Virus record (IMG/VR): IMGVR_UViG_3300046522_000161
Span: 1-47,866 of that record
DNA from: a virus
Reading direction: 5' to 3' (one strand)
DNA: 47,866 nucleotides
Shown here: positions 15,822-22,678 of the stretch, piece after piece
Layout: every line of letters begins with the position of its first letter
Position numbering within the stretch: position 1 is the first letter of the stretch
Notes under the pieces: generated by a model
The model's database searches: none
What the model was told of the DNA's origin: nothing
What the model saw: only the letters and a program-made list of their open reading frames with translations
Translations under genes and position numbers: made by a program

Positions 15822-16319
15822 TTACGCAGCGGTGTCGCCCACGACGTTCATCGTGAAGCCGTCGCCGTTGTATGCTGCGGCCCCTGCGTTCACGACGCGG
15901 CGCAGCCATACGGCGCGGTGCTGCAATGCGGGGATGTCGCCCAGGGCGATGCCTGCGCCTTGGGTTGCCGCAGCCACGAACGTGACGCCAGCGGGCGCGG
16001 TTCCTTCGTCTGGCACGGTCTGTTCCGTGCCGTTGACGGCGGACGTGCCCAGGCCGATCGCCGCAGCGGTGTCGTTGCTCGGCGTGTTCGACGCGAGATA
16101 CGCGACAGCGTTCTGCAGGGTCAGCGAAGCGTGCGCATTGTGGACGTAGACGCAGCGGTATTCGGTGTCGCCGGCGCTGGACTCAGCCCCGCCAACGTCA
16201 TCGAAGATTCCAGCTGGCGCGGCGGTGGACGACTTCGCGCCGCCCAGGGATGCAAGGGCTGCAGTGTTGGATGCCCCGCCGGAAAGGCGGAGCACGATGT
16301 CGGTGGACTGGATAGACAT
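15822..16319 (-). CDS. Phage structural protein of the fibre-adaptor cassette
   Basis: The 165-residue protein contains VLRLSGGASNTAALASLGG, AGDTEYRCVYVHNAH and a C-terminal AVWLRRVVNAGAAAYNGDG segment. This combination is familiar from small structural proteins beside fibre-tail adaptors in siphophages. Ig-like strand character is likely. The ATG at 16319 lacks a good Shine-Dalgarno and follows an 18-nt dispersed element by 55 bases. Confidence 0.65.
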   Translation of the reverse strand: MSIQSTDIVLRLSGGASNTAALASLGGAKSSTAAPAGIFDDVGGAESSAGDTEYRCVYVHNAHASLTLQNAVAYLASNTPSNDTAAAIGLGTSAVNGTEQTVPDEGTAPAGVTFVAAATQGAGIALGDIPALQHRAVWLRRVVNAGAAAYNGDGFTMNVVGDTAA

Positions 16320-16374
16320 TGGCGGCTCGCATGAAATGAATTCACCCCATGGTGCCGCCGCGCCACGACTGTGG

Positions 16375-16392
16375 CTTGTGGTGGGTTTCCCG
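16375..16392 (-). repeat. 18-nt dispersed junction element, copy 2 (DUF4214 / structural protein)
   Basis: The - strand CGGGAAACCCACCACAAG starts two bases after the TGA of the DUF4214 gene and 55 bases before the next start. The 75-base gap keeps the two genes in the same frame with no other stop codon. In that frame the element reads V-G-K-P-T-T, not G-N-P-P-Q. Confidence 0.85.
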
Positions 16393-16394
16393 AC

Positions 16395-16967
16395 TCAGAC
16401 CAGGCTGCCGGTGTACGTCTCGGTGCCCAGGCCGCAGTGCTGCTGGAACGCGGTGATGGGCGCGTCGGTGCGACCTTTGAACTCGTCCGACTCGCTGAAC
16501 TCAACGATCATGCCCTGTCGGGTGATCGCGTCGCTGTCCAGCTGCTGGACCCAGTACGCCAAGCCGGCGTCGTCCGGCGCGCGGGCGAACACGTTGTTGT
16601 AGACAGCGCTGACGAACTGGCTGGTGGTCAGCGTGTTCGGGTAGGCGGCGGCGTACTCGGTCGAACCGAACCAGGCGGCGCAGACGCTGGCCAGGGTCGC
16701 CTTGCTGTAGCCGGCGCTGGCGGCTGCGGCCTCATAGCTCGCCGTCCAGTAGTCCAGGCCCGCCGCATCCGGCTTGCGGTTGAACATAGCCTGGTACAGA
16801 CGGACGATGGGGCGAACGCCGTTCTGCGATTCCGCGCTGGCGGTCAGGCGGGCTATCAGCGTGGCCTGGCCAGGGTAGAACTGGCCCGTGTTGCCGGCCA
16901 GTTCGTTGGCGGTCGGCTGGCGGCGGACCACGCCGGTATATGCAGCGGTGACTTCTTGTTCCCACAT
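16395..16967 (-). CDS. DUF4214-containing protein
   Basis: The 190-residue protein has three DUF4214-like units (VRRQPTANEL, YQAMFNRKPDAAGLDYWTAS, YNNVFARAPDDAGLAYWVQQL). The last two have the paired aromatic D-x-x-G-x-x-Y-W motif. In bacteria this domain occurs in surface and calcium-associated proteins; in phages it is found in attachment proteins. I prefer ATG 16967 because AGGAG lies 10 bases upstream. It heads the receptor cassette, probably with its own promoter. Confidence 0.8.
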   Translation of the reverse strand: MWEQEVTAAYTGVVRRQPTANELAGNTGQFYPGQATLIARLTASAESQNGVRPIVRLYQAMFNRKPDAAGLDYWTASYEAAAASAGYSKATLASVCAAWFGSTEYAAAYPNTLTTSQFVSAVYNNVFARAPDDAGLAYWVQQLDSDAITRQGMIVEFSESDEFKGRTDAPITAFQQHCGLGTETYTGSLV

Positions 16968-17033
16968 AGTTTGCAATCTCCTAAGTAAAAATGCGCGCTG
17001 ATTTTAACATGAATTGCGAACGGGCAACAAAAA

Positions 17034-17050
17034 GCCCGCATGGGGCGGGC
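17034..17050 (-). terminator. Leftward terminator after the first moron
   Basis: On the - strand GCCCGC (17050-17045), loop CCCAT and GCGGGC (17039-17034) are followed by TTTTT. It lies 76 bases beyond the stop of the 17127-17363 gene and before the DUF4214 cassette. It isolates the cassette from moron transcription. Confidence 0.75.
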
Positions 17051-17095
17051 TGGTTAGCAATCAGTGCGCCCCGTGACCTGAATCTGGTAAAACTT

Positions 17096-17104
17096 GGTCA
17101 CGGT
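17096..17104 (+). repeat. GGTCACGGT motif, int-region copy
   Basis: One of five GGTCACGGT copies spread around the integrase region (also at 17526-17534, 17547-17555, 20465-20473 and 20477-20485). See the attP and arm entries. Confidence 0.45.
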
Positions 17105-17126
17105 ATGGGCGGTTTATTCCTGGGGG

Positions 17127-17363
17127 TTAGGATTTACGGCCTGCTGCGTCCGAAGCGACCGCTCCGTCCGGCTCGGCCTGCAAATACCAGTTGTTGAACA
17201 CGACCCGGTAGCCGTTGCGGAACATGAAGCGCCCAAGCTGCTCGGCGAACTCTGGCGGGACCGAATTCTTTTGCTTGAGCGTCAGCACTTTGAACAAGGC
17301 CGCCAGCAGGGCCGCGCCCTCTGCGTTCTGCTGCTTCAGGACATCAATCTCATTGGTTGCCAT
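17127..17363 (-). CDS. Moron-type small protein
   Basis: The 78-residue protein starts MATNEIDVLKQQNAEG at ATG 17363, with GAGGGG upstream. Its N-terminal half is helical (EIDVLKQQNAEGAALLAALFKVL) and it ends in a conserved-looking FRNGYRVVFNNWYLQ segment. It has its own promoter (17408-17436) and downstream terminator (17034-17050), the usual moron design. Function unknown. Confidence 0.68.
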   Translation of the reverse strand: MATNEIDVLKQQNAEGAALLAALFKVLTLKQKNSVPPEFAEQLGRFMFRNGYRVVFNNWYLQAEPDGAVASDAAGRKS

Positions 17364-17407
17364 ACATCCCCTCTCGAATGCGCACATTTGCTGTTGTCGA
17401 TAGGCGC

Positions 17408-17436
17408 ATTATGCACGGTTGTTTTGCTGGTGTAAA
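17408..17436 (-). promoter_or_regulatory. Leftward promoter of the 17127-17363 gene
   Basis: TTTACA (17436-17431), 17-base spacer, CATAAT (17413-17408) on the - strand. The start codon follows 45 bases downstream. It shares the TTTACA hexamer with the promoters near 1050, 4250 and 18955. Confidence 0.72.
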
Positions 17437-17525
17437 TCGAATGGTGCAACTGAAGTTGTTTCACGCCTACCAGATCGCAACTGGAACCGAAATTTAGCAA
17501 TCATCCTGCAGCGGCCCGAAAACGC

Positions 17526-17555
17526 GGTCACGGTTCGGGCCGGTTTGGTCACGGT
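17526..17555 (+). repeat. Two GGTCACGGT motifs, 21 bases apart
   Basis: Copies at 17526-17534 and 17547-17555. The second lies inside the C-terminal codons of the small gene at 17549. Repetition of the motif near int and attP suggests integrase or excision arm sites, though both are 3 kb from the attP core. Confidence 0.4.
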
Positions 17556-17773
17556 TTTGCCGCCTGTTGCTGCAGCCGCTTGAACTCATCAATTACGTTT
17601 CGACCCGTAAGGATAAGCGCGGGAATGGGCGACAGTTCTGCTCTCAGGGCCGCGATCTCACGCCGAAGTGCGGCGACCTCACCAGCAAGGGCGTCACTCT
17701 GCTGAGCTTCCTGAAGAAATTGGGGAAGCGACCCCATCTTCATCGGCGGAACGTATCCTGGTGCCGGCATCAT
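17549..17773 (-). CDS. Short coiled-coil moron protein
   Basis: The 74-residue protein begins MMPAPGYVPPMKMGS and continues with a helix of leucine heptads (LAGEVAALRREIAALRAEL), so a small coiled coil is likely. It is preceded by its own promoter at 17861-17889. No family recognised. Confidence 0.62.
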   Translation of the reverse strand: MMPAPGYVPPMKMGSLPQFLQEAQQSDALAGEVAALRREIAALRAELSPIPALILTGRNVIDEFKRLQQQAAKP

Positions 17774-17860
17774 TGGCCCCCTAAAGCGCAGCGAGTGGTG
17801 GCGCTGTTCGATGATTTCATTGCATTCTCCATTGAAAACCGCGTAACTCGCGGATGCACA

Positions 17861-17889
17861 AATATAGCACGCAGGTTTCCTAAAGTAAA
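17861..17889 (-). promoter_or_regulatory. Leftward promoter of the 17549-17773 gene
   Basis: TTTACT (17889-17884), 17-base spacer, TATATT (17866-17861) on the - strand. It lies 88 bases before the start codon at 17773, a longish leader that holds no other clear gene. Confidence 0.65.
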
Positions 17890-18027
17890 TATTGCGATTT
17901 GCCAGATACTTTCTACCGTAGTACCAATCCGCAACTCGACCACAAATTTAGCAATCAGTTTCCGCGCCAGGATTCGCCAGGGCTGGCGGCGTTCCTGGTC
18001 GCGGTATTGGGTACGGTGTGCGTTTTG

Positions 18028-18474
18028 CTAGGCTTCTTCCTGCACTTCATCCCCGAACTTGCTGGCCACATAGGCGCGCATGGCGGCGATCAGCGGCGTG
18101 GGGCCGGTAATCTCATCCACGGCCCTCACTGGTGCGTTGATAGCCAGATGCGCTTCCCAGGTCTTGTTGCCTTCGAAGTGTCCATCGCCTGCATCAATGC
18201 AGATGCGCTCCGACTCGATAATCTGACCGCCCTGCGCCCAGTCGGTAGAAGGGCTGTAGCGAATCGCATTATCCATCTGGTACTTGCGGCGCAGGCGCAT
18301 CGTCTTCAGCACGTTGCCATCGTGAAGGAGCACGCAAACAACCTTTTCGCCTTCGATGTCCGTAAGCCCAGCTATGTGATCGTCGCGCATTTCGAAGGTT
18401 ATTTCCGCGCACTGTGGGCTGGCCCTTGCCACCCAGTAATCCAACATTGCGCCGGTCAATTCTGCAGTTTTCAT
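18028..18474 (-). CDS. DUF2591/NinX-like protein, paralogue A
   Basis: The 148-residue protein opens MKTAELTGAMLDYWVARA, contains FSPSTDWAQGGQII in its NAIRYSPSTDW form, and ends GPTPLIAAMRAYVASKFGDEVQ. That is the DUF2591 pattern found in many phage accessory operons. A shorter paralogue lies at 46298-46639. Both share near-identical DNA at their 3' ends and the same CTGAAAGGCA ribosome-binding context. Function unknown. Confidence 0.75.
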   Translation of the reverse strand: MKTAELTGAMLDYWVARASPQCAEITFEMRDDHIAGLTDIEGEKVVCVLLHDGNVLKTMRLRRKYQMDNAIRYSPSTDWAQGGQIIESERICIDAGDGHFEGNKTWEAHLAINAPVRAVDEITGPTPLIAAMRAYVASKFGDEVQEEA

Positions 18475-18520
18475 AAATGCCTTTCAGTATGCGCCCACGC
18501 GCCTTGAAGATATTTCGTCG

Positions 18521-18724
18521 TTAAGCCCAGCGTTCCACGCTCGCCATCGCCAGGTCTTTGGTGTCGAAGCGCTCGCCAGTGTCGCGATTGATCCATTTGC
18601 CGCGCGCCAGTTCAACGCTTCCGATCCACTCGCTGGTGGACAGCCTTTCCAGAACGCTGACTTTCTGGTTCAGCGTGGAAGGCCGCCACTGGCAGCCTTC
18701 AGGCGCTTGTCGCGCCTTGCTCAT
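18521..18724 (-). CDS. Small hypothetical protein
   Basis: The 67-residue protein starts MSKARQAPEGCQWRPSTLNQK. Its end reads WINRDTGERFDTKDLAMASVERWA. ATG 18724 overlaps the stop of the 18721-18900 gene as ATGA, so it is translated by coupling in the same operon. No family recognised. Confidence 0.62.
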   Translation of the reverse strand: MSKARQAPEGCQWRPSTLNQKVSVLERLSTSEWIGSVELARGKWINRDTGERFDTKDLAMASVERWA

Positions 18725-18900
18725 GCCAGGGCCACCAGGCTATCCAGAGGCAGGAACATTTCGCCTGCGCCGACTTCTGCGTGGTTGGCCGGGTTCACCG
18801 GCTTGACTTGTGCGCCTTGCTCGCCGCCCAGGGTGCGAAAGCCCAGGATCACGAAGGTGCCAGCGCGCTTGCCTTTGACGATTTGGTTGATTGCGAACAT
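18721..18900 (-). CDS. 59-residue first gene of the int-proximal operon
   Basis: The frame runs from ATG 18900 to TGA 18721: MFAINQIVKGKRAGTFVIL, then a Gly-rich middle and LPLDSLVALA at the end. AAGGAG lies 8 bases upstream, and the promoter at 18942-18970 is in proper position. It is short enough to be missed by length filters. The fold looks like a small beta protein. Function unknown. Confidence 0.68.
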   Translation of the reverse strand: MFAINQIVKGKRAGTFVILGFRTLGGEQGAQVKPVNPANHAEVGAGEMFLPLDSLVALA

Positions 18901-18941
18901 TTTGTTTCTCCTTAGTTGGTGTTTGCTGCGTCGATGTAGTA

Positions 18942-18970
18942 ACTATACTAGGATTATTTTCATGTGTAAA
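18942..18970 (-). promoter_or_regulatory. Leftward promoter nearly identical to that at 1040-1068
   Basis: TTTACA (18970-18965), 17-base spacer, TATAGT (18947-18942) on the - strand. The spacer has GAAAATAATCCTAG, two mismatches or fewer per half from the promoter of the 993 operon. Both drive operons that contain a DUF2591 gene, so co-regulation is likely. Confidence 0.8.
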
Positions 18971-18983
18971 TAGTTTTTTGAAA

Positions 18984-20198
18984 TTATTTGCGGATTACAT
19001 TGCTATCCAGCCACGCCGACCACTTCGCCATCGCGGCCCGCATCTGTGGAAAATAATCGGCGCGGTCGTAATGCCTCGATCCGGTATCGCCGCCCTGGGC
19101 GTGCTGCTGGATCACGTCGCGCGTGAAACGGTCGATGCCGGCGTCCGCCGTCCGTGACTTCCAGGTGCGGCGCAGGTCACGTGGCTGGAAACGTTCAAAT
19201 CCGGTCGCAGCCGACCAGCGGCTGATGGCCTTGTTCAGCGACGAACCCAGCTGGCGTTCGCTCTCGCCCTGCCTCGGTGGGAACAGCGAGCCGCGCCCGT
19301 ACCTGTCGATCAGATCGCGGAAGATTGCGACGGCCTGCGGCGGCAGCGGCAGCGTGTGCGGCTTCCCGCCTTTCGTTTTCTTCCCCGGCATGCTCCAGAC
19401 TGCGGCGTCCAGGTCGATGTCCGCGCCGTCCACGCGCATGGTTTCCAGCACGCGCTGGCCGCAGCAGATCAGCAGCCGGATCGCCGCGCCCGTTCCATCC
19501 GCGAAACCGTCGCCGCCCACGGCATGCCACACTGTCGCCAGTTCGTCCGCCGACAGGTTCCGCTCGCGCGCCCGTATCGCCTTCGTGTCGCGCTTCACCA
19601 TGGCGGCGGGGTTGGCCTTGATGCCCCAGTCGATGCGTTCTTCGACCCGGTAGTCGTGCGTGGACTTGATGCCGTGGTTGAACGCGGCCGACAGGTAGGC
19701 CCGCATCCGGTCGGCCATGACGCGCGCGCCACGGTCGTGAATCTGTTTCAAGAAATCGGCGATCTGGCCCGGCGTGACGCTGCCCGCCAGCGTGTCGCGG
19801 CCAAGGGCGTCGGCCGCCTTCGCCAGCTGCTTTTCGACCTCGCCCCAGCTGGCCTTCCCATCCGCCTGCATGCCGGCGATGTAGGCTGCGAACAGCCTGG
19901 CCACGGTGCGGTCGCCATAGCCTGCGGCGGCCGGTCCTTCCTCGCGCGAGCGCGCCACCAGTTCGACCGTCTTGGCGCGCGCCTCGACCAGCTTCAGTTC
20001 GGGGTAGCGGCCCAGTGTCTTGGACAGCGGCTTGCCGTTCTGCTGCCACCAGGCGAACCAGGTTGCGCTGGTCCCGCGCGACCCGACGCGGATGCGTAGA
20101 CGCAGCGACCCGGCTCCCTTTTCGGACGCTCCGTCGATCAAAACGGTATCGGCTTTGGCCTTGACAATGGCGGATTGCACTTGGCGGTCGGTCAGCAT
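18984..20198 (-). CDS. int: Tyrosine integrase (P4/DUF4102 type)
   Basis: The protein is 404 residues from ATG 20198 (MLTDRQVQSAIVKAK), with GAGG 6 bases upstream. I prefer this start to an upstream GTG-type start because the intervening codons encode only the TVAKTVAK tandem repeat, which is better read as DNA sites. The N-terminal DUF4102 arm-binding domain and SAM-like core precede the catalytic domain: CGQRVLETMR, PRDLRRTW and GSRHYDR with the tyrosine. The histidine before DLRRT is replaced by Arg, as in some members of this group. It integrates at the adjacent attP. Confidence 0.9.
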   Translation of the reverse strand: MLTDRQVQSAIVKAKADTVLIDGASEKGAGSLRLRIRVGSRGTSATWFAWWQQNGKPLSKTLGRYPELKLVEARAKTVELVARSREEGPAAAGYGDRTVARLFAAYIAGMQADGKASWGEVEKQLAKAADALGRDTLAGSVTPGQIADFLKQIHDRGARVMADRMRAYLSAAFNHGIKSTHDYRVEERIDWGIKANPAAMVKRDTKAIRARERNLSADELATVWHAVGGDGFADGTGAAIRLLICCGQRVLETMRVDGADIDLDAAVWSMPGKKTKGGKPHTLPLPPQAVAIFRDLIDRYGRGSLFPPRQGESERQLGSSLNKAISRWSAATGFERFQPRDLRRTWKSRTADAGIDRFTRDVIQQHAQGGDTGSRHYDRADYFPQMRAAMAKWSAWLDSNVIRK

Positions 20199-20210
20199 TC
20201 TGGCCTCTTT

Positions 20211-20258
20211 GGCTACGGTTTTGGCTACGGTTTGGACCAAACTGAAGACGTTTGGACC
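20211..20258. promoter_or_regulatory. int upstream control region: tandem GGCTACGGT and GTTTGG-A-CCAAAC palindrome
   Basis: GGCTACGGT occurs at 20211-20219 and 20223-20231, exactly 12 bases apart, the same spacing as the GGTCACGGT pair at 20465-20485. A perfect palindrome GTTTGG-A-CCAAAC (20230-20242) and a direct second half GTTTGGACC (20250-20258) follow. The set lies in the integrase 5' region and looks like arm-type integrase or excisionase sites and an operator. No clear int promoter is seen. Confidence 0.6.
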
Positions 20259-20360
20259 GTCAGTAACTTACCCGCTTAAACCACAAAAACCGCTGATCTG
20301 TCAAAGCTGTAGGATGGTTTCGAATGATGTGCCGTGATGGGCTATGACCTGCTGATTTCT

Positions 20361-20407
<47 letters not shown>

Positions 20408-20464
20408 TCAAGGTCAATGATTTCAAGGACTTAGCGGGGTCGGCGGAAATCAGTCGAAAAACGC

Positions 20465-20485
20465 GGTCACGGTATTGGTCACGGT
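20465..20485 (+). repeat. Tandem GGTCACGGT pair beside attP (putative arm sites)
   Basis: Two GGTCACGGT copies start 12 bases apart (20465, 20477). With the related GGCTACGGT pair at 20211-20231 they flank the attP core on both sides, as integrase arm sites do. The intervening gap 20408-20517 holds no gene. Confidence 0.6.
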
Positions 20486-20517
20486 AGCGGAAACCCATCA
20501 CGGCCGTTAACGGCGAA

Positions 20518-21513
20518 TCACTCCGCGTCTTTCGGCTTTTCTGCGCTCACATGGCAGCTATACCCCGTTTGCGGGTCTAGCTCGTGCTCGACCCGAACGA
20601 CCAGCCATTCCCCGTCGATGCCGTCGCCGAAGCTGGCCAGGGTTAGCTTGCCCTCGGCCTGCACGTTCGGGTCGCCCGGCATGCTCACGGACAGCTTGGC
20701 CTCCGCGCGCTGGCGGCGGTCCAGGTCGCCCTGGGCGGCTGCCTTGGCCGCGTCCTCGGTCGGGTAGAAGTGGCGCAGGCGCTTCACGGGGTCGCCGCTG
20801 CCCACCTTCACTTCGATGCGCTTGCCCTGCTTCGTGCTGTGCCAGTACGCCACGACGGTGCCGTGCGCCTCGCGCGCGGACTCGACCAGGTGGAACGACG
20901 TGCAGGCGCTGGCGTCCAGGCTGACGGATGGCAGGCCGGATTCTCCGCGCTTGGCCAGGACCAGCTTGCCGCCGGCCGGCTTCACCACGGCGTCGTATTG
21001 GCGGGTGACGCGCACCAGGAACGAAATGTCGCTTTCCTCGGTCTGGTCCAGGTGCGGCAAGGTCACGGACGCCAGCGACTTGGCCACCACGGCTTCCATG
21101 CCGTGTTCCTTGGCGATCTTCTGCACCATGTCGCCCAGCTTGGTTTTGTCCGGCCAGCTGCGCACCTTCTGCGTCTGCAGGTCGGTCTTGCCCTTGGGCG
21201 TCTTGTCGTAGACGGCGGCCCGCGCGCGGATGGTCATGTAGCGGGGCCAGCCGCCACGCTCGATTTCGTCGGCGACGAACAGGCCCATGCGCTGCACGTT
21301 GCCGTCGTAGCCCAGCCAGACTTCCAGTTCCGCGCCCTTGGCCGGCTTCTGGATCGGCTGCGCGGGATCATGGTCGGCCAGCCTGATTTCCAGCATGTCG
21401 GACTGGAAGCCCAGTTCGTCGGTTAGTCGCAAACTGACCAGGCGGCTGGCGATGGCGTCGGTGATGTCCTTGCTGTTCGCACTGACGCGGAATGCGGGCG
21501 CGATCAGGTCCAC
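20518..21513 (-). CDS. D: P2 gpD-like tail/baseplate hub protein
   Basis: The 331-residue protein has the GpD/late-control layout. The N-terminal beta barrel starts APAFRVSANSKDIT; IRLADHD and LEVWLGYDGNVQRMGLFVADEIE mark the middle, and TEESDISFLVRVTRQY the next domain. GTG 21513 overlaps the X gene stop. In P2-like phages this protein forms the central hub below the tube. It is the last gene of the tail operon before attP. Confidence 0.88.
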   Translation of the reverse strand: MDLIAPAFRVSANSKDITDAIASRLVSLRLTDELGFQSDMLEIRLADHDPAQPIQKPAKGAELEVWLGYDGNVQRMGLFVADEIERGGWPRYMTIRARAAVYDKTPKGKTDLQTQKVRSWPDKTKLGDMVQKIAKEHGMEAVVAKSLASVTLPHLDQTEESDISFLVRVTRQYDAVVKPAGGKLVLAKRGESGLPSVSLDASACTSFHLVESAREAHGTVVAYWHSTKQGKRIEVKVGSGDPVKRLRHFYPTEDAAKAAAQGDLDRRQRAEAKLSVSMPGDPNVQAEGKLTLASFGDGIDGEWLVVRVEHELDPQTGYSCHVSAEKPKDAE

Positions 21514-21713
21514 AGGCGCAGCCCTTCCTGTTTGGCCGTCGTGTCGATGTCCGGCAGCGTGATGACCAGGCCGGCTGGCAGGACCGGGCCGATGTCGGAC
21601 AGGCCGGGGTTCGCCTCCAGCAGCTGTTCGACCACGCGGCCATCCGTGGTCCCGTAGTGCTTGAACGCGATTTCGTCGGCCATGTCGCCGTCGCTGGTGC
21701 GGTACGTCGTCAT
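21504..21713 (-). CDS. X: Tail protein X (LysM-like)
   Basis: The 69-residue protein starts MTTYRTSDGDMADEIAFKHYG. It has the short LysM-like fold of P2 gpX: residues EANPGLSDIGPVLPAGLVITLPDI carry the typical NPGL and P-x-G-L-x-I pattern. It overlaps gpD and gpU genes. It helps assemble the baseplate. Confidence 0.88.
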   Translation of the reverse strand: MTTYRTSDGDMADEIAFKHYGTTDGRVVEQLLEANPGLSDIGPVLPAGLVITLPDIDTTAKQEGLRLWT

Positions 21714-22678
21714 GCGCCGATCCGTTTCATGATGGTGTTGGCATTGTCGCGCAGCGACGAAACCAGGGCCGTGGTGCGGTTCGCGCTGACCAGGGCGGCG
21801 GTGACGGTGGCGAGGGTGTCGCTGGCCGCGCCTGCGCCCTGCAGGGACGCCAAGGACGCTTTGATGCTGGCCGACGACGCGGTGGCCGGCTGCACCTGGG
21901 CCGACACGTTGTCGTAGACGCCGCGCACGGCGGATGCGGCGCTGCTGACCGTCTGCACCTTTCGCAGCAGGTCCAGGCCGTCGCCGGCCGCCGTGCGGAT
22001 GCTATTGACCGACGACAGGCTGCGGGTCAGGGCCGTGACGATTCCCGGCGCGTGGACGCCCAGGGTGTTGGCGATCCGCGACACGTTCGACAGCGCCGCG
22101 CCGACCTGGCCGCTGATCCGGCTGGCGGACGACAGGGCCGCGTTCGCGGTCGCGGACACGCTGGCCACCATGTCGGCGGCGCTGCTGGTCGCCGACAGGG
22201 ACGCGGAAATCTGCGGCAGCGCCGTGATGCCCGCCGGGATCGGCAGCGCGCTGGACAGGCTCGCCACCAGGCCGGCGTCCGGCTGGATGTCGTCGTATTT
22301 CTTCAGGCCCAGCGTGAATTCCTGTTTGCGCGCGACGCCCGCCTGGGCGAACACGGACTGGCCTTCCTCGACGCGCTCGATGACCCAGCGACCCAGGACG
22401 TTGCCGCGCCCGTCGATCATGGTCAGCGGCTGACGGTCGGCCGCCAGGCTGCGCAGGTCGTCCAGTTGGCCCGTGCCGCCGTTCCACTCGGGATAGACGA
22501 CGCCGGACAGCGAAATGGCGTCGTCGCCCAGGCCGGTGGACTGCAGCGCCGGGGCCGCGCCGAACCGCTGCTGCGACGGCCACAGATATTCGGTCGTGCG
22601 CTTCAGTTCCTGGTAGGCGGCGGTGCTCACGCCGAACTTGAACCCGCCCAGGGTCATCATGGTGTAGATGCCGCTCAT
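21710..22678 (-). CDS. U: Tail protein GpU with long C-terminal extension
   Basis: The first 130 residues match GpU (YTMMTLGGFKFGVSTAAYQEL, PEWNGGTGQLDDLRSLAADRQPL, DGRGNVLGRWVIERVEE). GpU in P2 is about 160 residues. Here the protein is 322 residues, and the extra 180 are helical Ala/Ser/Thr-rich repeats. The extension may contact the tape measure or hub. The start overlaps the T stop. Confidence 0.82.
   Translation of the reverse strand: MSGIYTMMTLGGFKFGVSTAAYQELKRTTEYLWPSQQRFGAAPALQSTGLGDDAISLSGVVYPEWNGGTGQLDDLRSLAADRQPLTMIDGRGNVLGRWVIERVEEGQSVFAQAGVARKQEFTLGLKKYDDIQPDAGLVASLSSALPIPAGITALPQISASLSATSSAADMVASVSATANAALSSASRISGQVGAALSNVSRIANTLGVHAPGIVTALTRSLSSVNSIRTAAGDGLDLLRKVQTVSSAASAVRGVYDNVSAQVQPATASSASIKASLASLQGAGAASDTLATVTAALVSANRTTALVSSLRDNANTIMKRIGA

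Noticed and set aside
20488-20503. Partial match to the 18-nt element on the + strand (GGAAACCCATCACGG)
   Set aside because: It has several mismatches, lies on the other strand, and is next to a small palindrome near the D gene end. I do not count it as a copy.
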